Assembly (NCBI RefSeq): GCF_000403845.2
Contig: NZ_KE159567.1
Span: 1,062,911 to 1,126,910, forward strand
Length of the DNA stretch: 64,000 nucleotides
Origin: Eubacterium sp. 14-2
GTDB taxonomy: Bacteria > Bacillota > Clostridia > Lachnospirales > Lachnospiraceae
Reading direction: 5' to 3'
Shown here one piece after another: positions 51,926-61,503 of this stretch. Made by a program: the position numbers and the translations under genes. The notes under the pieces are model-generated. The model had not been told where the DNA came from. It did no database searches and saw only the letters and a list, made by a program, of their open reading frames with translations. Each line of letters starts with the position of its first letter. Positions within the stretch are counted from its first letter, which is position 1.

Positions 51926-52604
51926 GTTTTACCTCCAATATAAATCCAGAACCATAAACAGAGGACAAGACACATTCACTCTCGACGGTGCGGATTCTTT
52001 TGCGTAAAAAATAGATATAATTATCTAAATTTTTGGATTCCACGGATGCATCTGTCTCCCAAACTTTTTGTACAAGCTGTTCTCTTGTAAGCAAAATCTC
52101 TGGTTTTTCAAGAAAGATATCCATTAAATGAAATTCTGTCGGTGTCAGTACCAAATGATTGTTTTTACATACAAGCTGCCTTTTTGAAATGTCAAGGGAA
52201 AGATCATGGTAAGAAATGCAGCTTTGTTCGGCAAGAATAGCTGGTCTGCGGGTTAATGCTCTGATTCGTGCAGATAATTCACTGATATGGAAAGGCTTTG
52301 TAAGATAATCATCGGCACCGTTGTCTAAGCCTTCAATTTTATCCTGCAATTCTGACATCCCGGTTATTATGATGATGGGAATTTGCATTTTTTTATTTCG
52401 CATTGCTTTTATAATAGCCAGACCGTCTATAACCGGGAGCATACGGTCAATAACAGCTAGATCATAACCGTTGTTTCTATCTAATGCAAGTAAGAGACCT
52501 TCTTCTCCGTCATTGCAGGCATCAACAATGTATCCTTCTTTTGTAAGCTGTTGTTTCATATTATCGCAAAGGTATTTGTCATCTTCTAATAATAAAATTT
52601 TCAT
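51909..52604 (-). CDS. OmpR/VanR-type response regulator
   Basis: A 231-aa regulator, normal for the OmpR family: receiver with LLLEDDKYL, phosphoacceptor Asp in AVIDRMLPV and Lys in YLTKPF, then a winged-helix domain (LVLTPTEFHLMDIFL, SVYGSGFIL). GGAG before ATG 52604 (MKILLLEDD) sets the start; the frame extends to 52646 without a site. It probably binds the inverted repeat upstream of the divergent operon. Confidence 0.9.
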   Translation of the reverse strand: MKILLLEDDKYLCDNMKQQLTKEGYIVDACNDGEEGLLLALDRNNGYDLAVIDRMLPVIDGLAIIKAMRNKKMQIPIIIITGMSELQDKIEGLDNGADDYLTKPFHISELSARIRALTRRPAILAEQSCISYHDLSLDISKRQLVCKNNHLVLTPTEFHLMDIFLEKPEILLTREQLVQKVWETDASVESKNLDNYIYFLRKRIRTVESECVLSSVYGSGFILEVKHDTKA

Positions 52605-52651
52605 ATTGATCTCCAATCTATTTGATATATGTACTAAGTATAGCAAAAAAA

Positions 52652-52712
52652 ATCCTAAAAATCTTCTAAAAAAGTCTTAATATTCGATGGTGAAATAGAA
52701 GATTTTTAGGAT
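52652..52712. promoter_or_regulatory. 17-bp inverted repeat operator between divergent operons
   Basis: ATCCTAAAAATCTTCTA (52652-52668) and TAGAAGATTTTTAGGAT (52696-52712) are perfect inverted copies 27 bp apart, in the 170-bp space between the regulator gene and the lipoprotein gene. A binding site for the OmpR-type regulator is likely; as RNA it could also be a hairpin of the lipoprotein leader. Confidence 0.65.
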
Positions 52713-52774
52713 AGTTGGATGCTATTCTTTAAACAGGCGAAAAAAAGCCAAATAAAAGAAAAGAGGTATAGAAG

Positions 52775-53395
52775 ATGAAAAAAAAGATGTTAAAAACAGC
52801 AGGAGTTTTATGTTTATGCATGGTATTGTGCATAAGTATGGTGGGATGTTCGGGAAAGGAAAACGATCAATCAAATACACCAGATGTACATACGATTAAA
52901 GATGGTGGCAGTAATGACAACGTTGAAACGAGTGGAGCAAAAGATGATAGTGAAGAAAACAACAGCAATGGTATAGCGGGCAATTATGAAGATACTGGTA
53001 ATAACAGTACAGAAAGCAGCAGTGAAATGTCAGATGATAGCAAAGAGGAAGGAGTATTCTATGATGGGGCTAATTTAAGTGGGAGGGTTGTTGACTTTTC
53101 AGATACGGGATGCACCATAACGCCTCGGACGCTGATCATAAATGAGGATGGTTCAATGGAGGGAGGTATTGCAGCTCCGGGATATGAATCGGAAGAAACT
53201 AACATTCATATAACTTATGCGGAGGATGTTGTTTTTCAGGTTATATATTTCAGTATGGGATCGCAGACAGAAATTTCGAGAGAGGACACTGACAAAAATA
53301 GTGTCAAGAAAGAAACAGATGTCAATATATTCGGCACTTGTCAGGATGATAAAAATTGGATTGCTGATAAGGTTGTAATCACAAGATGGCAGTAG
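52775..53395 (+). CDS. Lipoprotein of unknown function
   Basis: A 206-aa protein with lipoprotein signal peptide ending in the lipobox SMVGC (Cys near residue 25), an Asn/Ser/Asp/Glu-rich linker (30-90) and a C-terminal beta-rich domain (GRVVDFSDTGCTITPRTLI, VVFQVIYFSMGS). AAAGAGG precedes ATG 52775. First gene of the ABC transporter operon; it may be the external partner of the permeases. Confidence 0.78.
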   Translation: MKKKMLKTAGVLCLCMVLCISMVGCSGKENDQSNTPDVHTIKDGGSNDNVETSGAKDDSEENNSNGIAGNYEDTGNNSTESSSEMSDDSKEEGVFYDGANLSGRVVDFSDTGCTITPRTLIINEDGSMEGGIAAPGYESEETNIHITYAEDVVFQVIYFSMGSQTEISREDTDKNSVKKETDVNIFGTCQDDKNWIADKVVITRWQ

Positions 53396-53404
53396 GAGGT
53401 TAAG

Positions 53405-54604
53405 ATGGATTGTTTGACAAGAGCGCTCTGCTATATTCGGAGAAAAAAGATGAAATCTGTCTTATTGCTGTTACTGTTTCTTGTTATTAACTGCATGGTT
53501 TTAGGTGCATTGGGAATACGGAAATTGACTCTGGAACTGGAAAGAGAACTCCGAAAAAATGCAGAAAGTAAAATCACATTGGAAAGCATGGATGTAAACT
53601 GCCCTTTTGGGGAAAAGGATATGCAGACAATAGAAAATATCCCCGATGTAAACTGGATCAACCGCATATCGGAGATACAGGTTATTTCCACAACCTGTAT
53701 CCCGTTTTCGGGCAGTGAAGGTTCTGAAACTGTGTTTACTGTTCATGGGTACGACAAACTGGAAAATGACAGTCCGTTTGCGGATAAAGTATATCGGCTT
53801 ACGGATGGGCGCTATCCGCAGGAAAGCGAAGATATTGTAATCAACCAGTTTTTGGCAGAGCATAACGGAATTCAGACGGGTGATAAAATCGTATTTGAAG
53901 CGGTGGATGGAAAGAAACGGGAATCGGTTGTTGCCGGATTGTTCCTGTCCGGAACAGAACGCAGCCAGACAGAAAATGTGCAGGTAGTGAACCGTATTGA
54001 AAACCAGATTTATGGAACGGCAGATTTTGTAAACAGTCTGTCCGATGTAAACAGTTTTGTAAAGGCGGCAGTATATGTGAATGATCCGGTGCGGCTAACA
54101 GATACCAAGGAAATGTTGGAAAAAATGTATTGGGACGGGGTGGCTATTGGGATGACGGACAACACCTACCAAAAGCTGAAGATGATGATTGGACAGACAG
54201 GGAGAATCACGTTTTTAATCTTTATTTTAACTGTAGCTGCAGGCAGTATCGTAACTGGTCTTTTGCTTGCAATGTGGATGCGGAACCGAAAAACGGAGAT
54301 TGCCGTTTTTATCAGTCTTGGCATATCAAAAATGAATATTTTATTGCAGATGATACTGGAAGGAATGTTTATTTATTTTGTTGCATTTGCCAGCGCAATA
54401 ATTGTAACAAAACTCTTATTGCCACAAATCAGTAACGGTCTGGCTATCATGCAGGGGAACAGTATGACACCGGAATTATCATTAGGCTGGATGCTGCTGG
54501 TCTTATGTATCGGGTTGGTCGGCGTCGTGATACTGACGGGAATTGCTATTTTCCCATGTGTAAAAAAACCTGTTAAGGAAATTTTATCAGAAATGGAGGG
54601 ATAA
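53405..54604 (+). CDS. ABC transporter permease (MacB/FtsX type)
   Basis: A 399-aa permease: membrane helix at the N-terminus (VLLLLLFLVINCMVLGALG), extracellular domain (~40-265), and three C-terminal helices (ITFLIFILTVAAGSIVTGLLL etc.) of the FtsX/MacB fold. AGGAGG before ATG. It would pair with the permease at 54606 and ATPase at 56056 for mechanotransmission, antimicrobial resistance or lipoprotein-type transport. Confidence 0.88.
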   Translation: MDCLTRALCYIRRKKMKSVLLLLLFLVINCMVLGALGIRKLTLELERELRKNAESKITLESMDVNCPFGEKDMQTIENIPDVNWINRISEIQVISTTCIPFSGSEGSETVFTVHGYDKLENDSPFADKVYRLTDGRYPQESEDIVINQFLAEHNGIQTGDKIVFEAVDGKKRESVVAGLFLSGTERSQTENVQVVNRIENQIYGTADFVNSLSDVNSFVKAAVYVNDPVRLTDTKEMLEKMYWDGVAIGMTDNTYQKLKMMIGQTGRITFLIFILTVAAGSIVTGLLLAMWMRNRKTEIAVFISLGISKMNILLQMILEGMFIYFVAFASAIIVTKLLLPQISNGLAIMQGNSMTPELSLGWMLLVLCIGLVGVVILTGIAIFPCVKKPVKEILSEMEG

Positions 54605-54605
54605 T

Positions 54606-56045
54606 ATGGGCATCTTAGGGTTAAGCATACGCTGTCTGGTCAGAAAGCGGGCAAAGACAATCCTGCTTTTCAGTATTGTGTTTGTAACATCCTGTCTGAT
54701 TTATGCCGGATGGGCGTGCAAATCAGCAAATGTACAGACGCAGACAGAAGGGAAACAGGCGCTTGGAGCATCTTTTCGGATGGAAGAAAATGAAGCAAAC
54801 AGGCGTGACAGGACGGCTGCGGCAATAGAAAAATTGGGAGGGCAGAATGGAAGCGTGGATGGATCGCACATAGAGCAGCTTGAATCTGGGGACTGGATGA
54901 TATGGCATGACAACTCTTTTGAAACCCTTCAGATGGAGGATATTGAAACGCTTGCAGGGCAGGAAGGGATTGCGGAATATAATATTACCACAGCAAACAT
55001 CGTTGTCAATCCTGTGAATTTTATGCGGATTGAAGATCCGGATGTAGACCAGAATTCAGACCTGTTGGGCGTGTCACTGCGGGGGAATATGGAAATGCGG
55101 CTGGATTTTGACGTGCAGAACGGGAACATAGAAGTAAACGAGGGACGTATGATTACATCGAACGATAAAGATGTATGCGTCATATCAAGGGAGCTGGCGG
55201 AATTAAACGGGTTGACGGTTGGGGATAAACTGGAATTTAATAACTGTAAGGAGCGTGAGACATCTAAAGTTTATAGCGCCCAGATAGTCGGAATTTATGA
55301 TACGGTTCATAAAATGACTCCAATCATGTATGGGGACAGTTATAGAAGCGAGAATATCATCATGACAGATCTGCGTTTTCCTGAGAAACCGGATGGATGT
55401 GAGGGAGATCCATTATATCAGTATGCGACATTCTGGGTAGAAAATGTGGATGAGTATGAAACGGTAAAGGAGCAGATCAAAAAGGCTGACATTGACTGGA
55501 AACGCTATGATTTTATTGATAATACCGGGATGAGCGATACGATGGCGGAAAATTTTGGTGATCTGGATGAAATGAGTACCATGATACTTATTTTAGTCGC
55601 TGTTTCAGGCGCAGTCATTATTTTTCTTGTATTTCTTTTTTGGCTGAAAGGCAGGGTACATGAAATTGGCGTATTTTTGGCAATCGGAAAAAGTAAGGGT
55701 GCAATTATAGCTCAGATGATAGTGGAAGGAATCTTGATAGGGTGCATTTCTTTTATGTTGGCAACTATATGTGCGCCTGCCCTGTCAAAAAGTATTGCAG
55801 ATTATTTGGTAGGTTATCAGGTGCAGCAGCAGGAAGAACAGAAGAAAGCAGAAGAAGGCATGACGGGAAGTGCAGGAGCGATAGAGTATGAAACAGAGGT
55901 TGTGGGAGTTGAAACCGAAGTGACAGGAAAAATAATACTGCTATCTGCAAGTTCCATACTGGGAGTAATTTTGGTTGCGGTTTTATCGTCCTGCATGTTT
56001 GTGGTGGCACAGAAACCAAAAGAAATTTTAAGTAAGATGAGCTAA
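54606..56045 (+). CDS. ABC transporter permease (MacB/FtsX type)
   Basis: A 479-aa permease related in layout to the previous gene: N-terminal helix (TILLFSIVFVTSCLIYAGWA), large extracellular domain, then helices (MILILVAVSGAVIIFLVFLF) typical of FtsX domains. A Gln/Glu-rich insert (QVQQQEEQKKAEEGMTG) lies between the last helices. Starts 2 nt after the previous stop. Confidence 0.88.
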   Translation: MGILGLSIRCLVRKRAKTILLFSIVFVTSCLIYAGWACKSANVQTQTEGKQALGASFRMEENEANRRDRTAAAIEKLGGQNGSVDGSHIEQLESGDWMIWHDNSFETLQMEDIETLAGQEGIAEYNITTANIVVNPVNFMRIEDPDVDQNSDLLGVSLRGNMEMRLDFDVQNGNIEVNEGRMITSNDKDVCVISRELAELNGLTVGDKLEFNNCKERETSKVYSAQIVGIYDTVHKMTPIMYGDSYRSENIIMTDLRFPEKPDGCEGDPLYQYATFWVENVDEYETVKEQIKKADIDWKRYDFIDNTGMSDTMAENFGDLDEMSTMILILVAVSGAVIIFLVFLFWLKGRVHEIGVFLAIGKSKGAIIAQMIVEGILIGCISFMLATICAPALSKSIADYLVGYQVQQQEEQKKAEEGMTGSAGAIEYETEVVGVETEVTGKIILLSASSILGVILVAVLSSCMFVVAQKPKEILSKMS

Positions 56046-56055
56046 AGGAGGCTGT

Positions 56056-56703
56056 ATGTTAGAGTTAAAGAATGTTTCATATTATTATAAATCACAGATG
56101 GATAAGACGATTCTGGATCATATTTCCTATGAATTTAAGAAAGGAGTCATGTATGCTATTTTAGGTTCCAGTGGTTCGGGAAAAACGACACTGTTATCTT
56201 TACTGGCGGGATTGGATGTACCGATTGATGGAACTATCTTTGTTGCGGGAGAGGATATTTTGCATAAAGGATTAAACGCACATAGAAGGGATAATATTTC
56301 TCTGGTTTTTCAAAACTATAATCTGATTGACTATTTGACACCCGTTGAAAATGTAAGGCTTGGAGGGAAAGCTGATGCGGAAGAATTGCTGGCACAGATG
56401 GGCATTGATGAAGCACAGAGGAAAAGAAATGTGATGCAGTTATCCGGTGGGCAGCAGCAGAGGGTAGCCATTGCAAGGGCATTGGCGAGCAAAGCGCCCA
56501 TTCTGTTAGCTGATGAACCAACGGGAAATCTGGACGAGGATACTGCAAACGAGATTATAGCTATTTTTCAGAAGTTGGCTCATGAACAGAAGAAATGTGT
56601 GGTTGTAGTTACCCACAGCAGGGAACTGGCAGAGCAGGCGGATGTTGTCCTGCGGTTAAAGAAAGGGAAAATCGCAGACAACACAGATAGCGGAGAAAAA
56701 TAG
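56056..56703 (+). CDS. ABC transporter ATP-binding protein (MacB/LolD type)
   Basis: A 215-aa ATPase: Walker A GSSGSGKT, signature LSGGQQQR, Walker B ILLADEPTGNLDE. Energises the two permeases. AAAGGAGG precedes ATG 56056. Confidence 0.92.
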   Translation: MLELKNVSYYYKSQMDKTILDHISYEFKKGVMYAILGSSGSGKTTLLSLLAGLDVPIDGTIFVAGEDILHKGLNAHRRDNISLVFQNYNLIDYLTPVENVRLGGKADAEELLAQMGIDEAQRKRNVMQLSGGQQQRVAIARALASKAPILLADEPTGNLDEDTANEIIAIFQKLAHEQKKCVVVVTHSRELAEQADVVLRLKKGKIADNTDSGEK

Positions 56704-56724
56704 ATACGATTGTGAGGAACATGG

Positions 56725-57714
56725 ATGGTATCAGGTGGCAGAAATGACAGGATGAACAGGCAGCAGATGGAGAGCAGAAGAAAAAAACAGCAGATAAGGT
56801 GGATATCACTATTAGTCAGAGTGGCGGTTTTGGTTGTAATTGTGTTTTGTATTAGAAATATCTATGCCCGTCTGGAAGAAATGCAGATGGAATTGGAGCG
56901 GCTGGAGATACAGCAATATGGGATGGTACAGACCAACGCAGATGCGCAGCCACCAGATAAATTGAATGATGTAGATTATGTTGACAGTCTTGACGCATGG
57001 GAAGTTGGCAAGCCTACAGAACGCACGGAAGCGGAAGTCCTGCAGCGGCTAGGTGAGTTGGGGCAGGTAAGTTCCTTGATAGAAGGGATTTATCAAAATC
57101 ATTCCCAGTATCCGAAGGAGCTGCTTGCGGCATTGGCAAATAATCCGGAAATGGCAGATTTTGTCTCCGGGTATCCTGATCGGAATGGAATGACAGGGGG
57201 AATTACTGCATCTGAAAAAGAGCAGGAATTTCCACTGTTTCTCCAATGGGACAGGCGCTGGGGGTATGAATCCTATGGGGATAGCTGTATCGGACTGGCA
57301 GGTTGCGGACCAACGTGTCTGTCTATGGTATTATTCTATCTGACCGGGGATGAAACGCATACTCCCGACAAAATCGCTGCATACAGTATGGAAAATGGAT
57401 ATTATGTGGAAGGAACCGGCACATCATGGGGTTTGATGGAGGATGTGCCAAAGCTGTATGGCATTAAAGTCTCATCCGTAAGCTCCACTGTAAATAATAT
57501 GAGAGCAGTGCTTGATAATGGCGGAATCATTATATGTGCTATGGGAAAAGGGGATTTCACAACATCTGGTCACTATATTGTCATATATGGATATGATAAC
57601 GAGGGATTTATGGTAAATGATCCTAACTGTGCGGCAAGGAGTGGCAGGAGATGGACTTTCAGCGAGATTGAAAATCAGATTAAAAGTATTTGGGTATATG
57701 ATAAAGAGAAATAA
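56725..57714 (+). CDS. Membrane-anchored C39-like cysteine peptidase
   Basis: A 329-aa protein with an N-terminal signal anchor (LLVRVAVLVVIVFCI, residues ~27-45), a coiled coil, and a C39_2-type peptidase domain at about 170-325 with Cys in GLAGCGPTCLSM, His in TSGHYIVIYG and Asp in FMVNDPNC. Outward orientation is expected. Last gene of the transporter operon, so it may process or degrade peptides at the surface. Confidence 0.8.
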   Translation: MVSGGRNDRMNRQQMESRRKKQQIRWISLLVRVAVLVVIVFCIRNIYARLEEMQMELERLEIQQYGMVQTNADAQPPDKLNDVDYVDSLDAWEVGKPTERTEAEVLQRLGELGQVSSLIEGIYQNHSQYPKELLAALANNPEMADFVSGYPDRNGMTGGITASEKEQEFPLFLQWDRRWGYESYGDSCIGLAGCGPTCLSMVLFYLTGDETHTPDKIAAYSMENGYYVEGTGTSWGLMEDVPKLYGIKVSSVSSTVNNMRAVLDNGGIIICAMGKGDFTTSGHYIVIYGYDNEGFMVNDPNCAARSGRRWTFSEIENQIKSIWVYDKEK

Positions 57715-58363
57715 GCCTTGAGTTGAATAGAATAAGAAGCAATAAGGGAAAAAGCCTTCAAAGACCAACCGCCGCTATGGGAAAAACGCCTCATATGCGG
57801 CGGTCTGCCATTTCTCCTGCACTTATCCACATAGCGGGCTTTCCAATTACATTACTGTGAATTGCGGTGCAATGTTGACAACACGTCTTTAAGCAGGCAG
57901 ACTATATTTTGATATTAAAGAAAGGTACATTCAAGGAATAAGAATTAAACAAAAACAGTATGAACCAGCTAGATTTGGATGGGTTCAAGCTGTTTTTATT
58001 TGTTTTAAGTAATTAAATATAGTAGGAATATTATTGTATGAATCCTTTAATAACCTAAATTCCACAAAAAATTATAACTAGTATACTGACACATTTACTT
58101 TCGGCCAAATGACGCAGAATGGATTTTTACTCTGCAAGGCGGCAGAATGAGGCGATGCGGTGGCTACGGCGATTGACGACAACGCAGTAGATGGAAATAT
58201 TTATAAGGGGTTGAAGTCATTGTTATAATTCGATGTGGAATTTGGATTAATAAGTAAAGGGAAAAATGACATATACCTTCGGAATAATTACGAGCATCGA
58301 AAATGTTGTCAAATCTTGTATATAATAATCTCATCAAGTTCAGAAAGGGATGAGGTAAAGTAA
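57715..58363 (+). other. Gene-poor interval before the sactipeptide locus
   Basis: Holds an inverted repeat with ACCGCCGC/GCGGCGGT arms (about 57767-57806), a terminator-like hairpin (AAAAACAG near 57952 with CTGTTTTT near 57990), and remnant coding-like text, e.g. a frame ending VATAIDDNAVDGNIYKGLK around 58160-58228, without start or ribosome site. A promoter-like TATAAT near 58321 precedes the radical SAM gene. It looks like a recombination scar. Confidence 0.45.
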
Positions 58364-59914
58364 ATGGATAGAAATAATGACATTATCAGTAAATTTCATA
58401 AATTAGTTCCAGATGAAAATTACGGTCGGTTGGGTACTACATTTGAAACAGAAAGTCGAAAATATTTCTTTGATACAGGCACAGGAAAAGTGTTTGAATG
58501 TGATGAAGATGAATATAAAGTTCTGTCTTATCTTTTCAAATATAATAAGCTCGCATCTGAGACGGATCTGGATGATTTAGGAAAGAGTGTCTTTGAGGTA
58601 TATGAGGGCATATTGGAACTTTCTGAAAAAGAGCATATTTTGCAGGCTCCAAAATATAAGGAATTTGTGCAAGTATCAGATGAAAGACTTAAAAACCTTG
58701 TGGGGCAGAATTTGCAGCAGGTGATTTTAGAATTAACCGAAAAGTGCAATTTGAGATGTAAATATTGTGTTTATCATGAATACAACCCGGCGTACAGAAA
58801 TTTTGAAACTAGGGATATGGAATGGGATACGGCGAAAAGGGCAATAGATTATACTTGTTCCCATAGTGGAGAGAAAGTAGCTGTTACTTTTTATGGCGGT
58901 GAACCATTAGTGAAGTTTGAATTAATGAAAAAGTGTATAGAATATAGCCGTTCCATTATGGGCGATAGAGAATTATCATTTTCATTTTCTACAAACCTCA
59001 CATTAATGACAAGAGAAATTGCTAAATATATAGCTTCTGTTGATGGGTGTAGTGTTTTATGCAGCTTGGATGGTCCAAAGGTTATTCATGATTCATACAG
59101 AGTCAAAGTAGATGGGACAGGTTCATTTGAACAAGCAATCAGAGGCTTGCGGTATTTAGTGGAAGAAATGGGTGAAGCTGCAAAAGAAAGGATTATTATA
59201 AACACGGTTGTTTGCCCGCCTTATTCTAAAGAAAAATTGGACATGATCCAAAAGTTTTTTGACGATTTAGATTGGTTGCCAAAAGAACTGGATAAAAAAT
59301 GTGATTATGTTGAAGGCGGAACATTACGGGATGAGGATATTGCCGTTGACTTTTTAGATAAAAAAGACATAACTGATAGATATCAGACAAGGGAACTGGA
59401 TTCAATAAAATCATGGGCATTGGACAATGTATTAAGTGGCAGCGATCAAAAAGGATATGCAGAAGGGCTTCACACATCTAATTTAGTAAAAATACATAAT
59501 AGGACGCTGACGGATATTCCGCAGACAAGGTTATGGAGAAATGGATGTTGCATTCCCGGAAATCGAAGAATATATGTTCAGGTAGATGGAAATTTCCTTG
59601 TCTGTGAAAAAGTTGGAAATTCGCCAAGCATTGGAAATGTATTTACAGGGATAGATATTGATAGAGTAAAAAAGTTTTATTTGCAGGAGTATGATGAACA
59701 GTCTATTGATAAATGCAGTAACTGTTGGGCGGTAAATCTTTGCGGTATATGTTATGCTACATGCTATTGCGAAAATGGATTAGATATCTCTGTAAAAAAT
59801 AATGCTTGCGATTATCATAGAGAACATGCAAAGGGAGAATTAATGGCATATTATCAACTTTTGGAGGAAAAGCCGGAAGTAATTGAGAAAATAAAAGATA
59901 TTCCGATTATTTAA
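58364..59914 (+). CDS. Radical SAM sactisynthase-like maturase (RumMC-like)
   Basis: A 516-aa radical SAM/SPASM enzyme: N-terminal RRE-like region (1-110), CxxxCxxC at Cys 128/132/135 (CNLRCKYC), FYGGEP, and C-terminal auxiliary cluster Cys (CIPGN, CEKV, CSNCWAVNLCGICYATCYC). The precursor downstream has the cysteine pattern of ruminococcin C, so it probably forms Cys-to-alpha-carbon thioethers. AAAGGGATGAGG precedes ATG 58364. Confidence 0.88.
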   Translation: MDRNNDIISKFHKLVPDENYGRLGTTFETESRKYFFDTGTGKVFECDEDEYKVLSYLFKYNKLASETDLDDLGKSVFEVYEGILELSEKEHILQAPKYKEFVQVSDERLKNLVGQNLQQVILELTEKCNLRCKYCVYHEYNPAYRNFETRDMEWDTAKRAIDYTCSHSGEKVAVTFYGGEPLVKFELMKKCIEYSRSIMGDRELSFSFSTNLTLMTREIAKYIASVDGCSVLCSLDGPKVIHDSYRVKVDGTGSFEQAIRGLRYLVEEMGEAAKERIIINTVVCPPYSKEKLDMIQKFFDDLDWLPKELDKKCDYVEGGTLRDEDIAVDFLDKKDITDRYQTRELDSIKSWALDNVLSGSDQKGYAEGLHTSNLVKIHNRTLTDIPQTRLWRNGCCIPGNRRIYVQVDGNFLVCEKVGNSPSIGNVFTGIDIDRVKKFYLQEYDEQSIDKCSNCWAVNLCGICYATCYCENGLDISVKNNACDYHREHAKGELMAYYQLLEEKPEVIEKIKDIPII

Positions 59915-59917
59915 AGG

Positions 59918-59939
59918 TTTAAACACATCTGTGTTTAAA
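59918..59939 (+). other. Hairpin between maturase and precursor
   Basis: TTTAAACACA (59918-59927) pairs with TGTGTTTAAA (59930-59939) around a 2-nt loop. It is too tight for a true terminator; possibly an RNA processing site that frees the precursor mRNA. Confidence 0.5.
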
Positions 59940-59988
59940 TAAATAACAAGCATTTACTTAGTAAATGTGTGCTGAAGGAGGTGAGAAT

Positions 59989-60189
59989 ATGAAATTAGTT
60001 AATCCTATGGGAAGACAGGCGGAAACAGGTGCGAACTACGATGGGAATGTGGCTCGTGGAGGTTGTGTATGCTCAGGTACAGTTGAGATCGCCAATTCGC
60101 ATGATCAGGGACCTTCTATCTGTAATCCGTACTGTGCTGGCGGTACTGTTAACCACAACGCCAATGAGGAGCTTGCTAAAAAGAAGTAA
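59989..60189 (+). CDS. rumC: Ruminococcin C-like sactipeptide precursor
   Basis: A 66-aa peptide, start ATG 59989 after GAAGGAGG. Leader MKLVNPMGRQAETGANYDG; core from about Gly 24. Cys are at 26, 28, 45 and 49, intervals 2, 17 and 4, the same as in RumC of R. gnavus as I remember it (GCVCSG..., NSH..GP, NANxxxAK also shared). Of the RumC linkage acceptors recalled, Ala and Lys are kept while Asn becomes Asp and Arg becomes His. Expected product: double-hairpin sactipeptide antibiotic. Confidence 0.88.
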   Translation: MKLVNPMGRQAETGANYDGNVARGGCVCSGTVEIANSHDQGPSICNPYCAGGTVNHNANEELAKKK

Positions 60190-60203
60190 CCGCACATGAG
60201 GGG

Positions 60204-60236
60204 TGCCATCTTGCTGATTTCAGTAGGATGGCATTT
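60204..60236 (+). terminator. Terminator-like hairpin after the sactipeptide precursor
   Basis: TGCCATC (60204-60210) pairs with GATGGCA (60227-60233), inner CTG/CAG, then TTTCCTTT. Partial terminator that would favour precursor mRNA over the peptidase and exporter genes. Confidence 0.65.
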
Positions 60237-60285
60237 CCTTTATATATAAAAATAGAACAATCGGTATTTATTAATGGTGAATCCA

Positions 60286-61464
60286 ATGAAAGAAATAGAA
60301 GAATTTATAATAAAGAATGATAGCAGATTTTATATCTATAATCTGGAAATGCTTAAGAATCAAGTCAGCATAGCATTAGTTATTAAGTGTGGCTCTATGA
60401 GGGAAAAAGAAGATCAAAGAGGATTCAGTCACTTATTGGAACACATGAATATTAGTTTTGATAAGTATTTTTATAATGGAAAAATAAAATGTTTGGGCTA
60501 TACGGATTATTTTTATACATATTATTTATTTTGCACAGATAAATCATACCTTCCGGAGTGTATGGAGCGAGTAAATGAAATTATTTCTGGTATATACATT
60601 ACAGATGAAATTATGAAAAAAATTAAACCAGATGTCATTGAAGAATACTATAAAATAATAATGGATGAAAGTAATAATGAATACAGGTATTTATTAGAAG
60701 GAACAGAATATTCAAAGCATCTTGCTATTGGAGATATTAATGTAATTAAGGAATGTCAATATAGTGAACTTGTAAAGTTTTATAAAAAATATTATATTTC
60801 CGGTAATATAGATATAATTTTCATGGGAAATAGAGAATTTGTTGAAGAATATGTTCCTCAAAATTGCAAACAAAGCAGACCAAGAGAGTTAATTTGTAGG
60901 CAGAAATATTGTATTCGAGATTTTGAATGGAAAAAGTTAGGAAACAAAAAAATAGTTAAAATATATTACCTAAAAAGATGCAGCAATAAAGACAAAAGAG
61001 AATTATTGTATGATGGCATCTTTCTGTCGTTAATAAAAAAAGTGATTTATGATGTTTATGGAGAAGAAAATATTGAGGTGGGAAAAATAGTTCTTTCAAA
61101 TTTAGAAGAATTTATATACATAGATGCAAAAAAAATGTTATTAAGAAATTTTTCAGAAGTAAAAAAATTTTTGGAAAATATAGTTTTCATAGTAGATGAG
61201 AATTATATTATAAGTTTCATATCGGAATATAAAATGTCATATTTTAACATGTTAAGTGGCGGATATGGTATTAATACGGTTCATGAAATGAGACAATGCA
61301 TTAATAGTTTGATTTTTGATGGTGAAATAATTGGAAGTAGAGAATTGATCAATATCATGCAACAAGGATTTGAAGATTTAGAAATAAGTAAAATAGCAGA
61401 TATGGTTAGCAAATTGATAAATAATGATGAGAGTTTTTTCTTATATAAAATTATTGAACAATAA
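60286..61464 (+). CDS. M16-family zinc metallopeptidase
   Basis: A 392-aa M16 (insulinase/pitrilysin) peptidase. The inverted zinc motif HLLEH is in FSHLLEHMNIS, with a downstream Glu candidate in KPDVIEEYYKI. It is one M16 unit pair; the length is about half of large M16 enzymes. GGTGA precedes ATG 60286; ATG 60274 is in frame without a site. In this place it probably cuts the sactipeptide leader. Very AT-rich. Confidence 0.8.
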   Translation: MKEIEEFIIKNDSRFYIYNLEMLKNQVSIALVIKCGSMREKEDQRGFSHLLEHMNISFDKYFYNGKIKCLGYTDYFYTYYLFCTDKSYLPECMERVNEIISGIYITDEIMKKIKPDVIEEYYKIIMDESNNEYRYLLEGTEYSKHLAIGDINVIKECQYSELVKFYKKYYISGNIDIIFMGNREFVEEYVPQNCKQSRPRELICRQKYCIRDFEWKKLGNKKIVKIYYLKRCSNKDKRELLYDGIFLSLIKKVIYDVYGEENIEVGKIVLSNLEEFIYIDAKKMLLRNFSEVKKFLENIVFIVDENYIISFISEYKMSYFNMLSGGYGINTVHEMRQCINSLIFDGEIIGSRELINIMQQGFEDLEISKIADMVSKLINNDESFFLYKIIEQ

Positions 61465-61503
61465 TGCAAGTATTAAAGGTTAAGTAGCGGAATGGAGATT
61501 TAT

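Noticed and set aside
58130-58228. Possible gene ending VATAIDDNAVDGNIYKGLK
   Set aside because: No start or ribosome site, and frames on either side are closed; treated as remnant sequence in the gene-poor interval.
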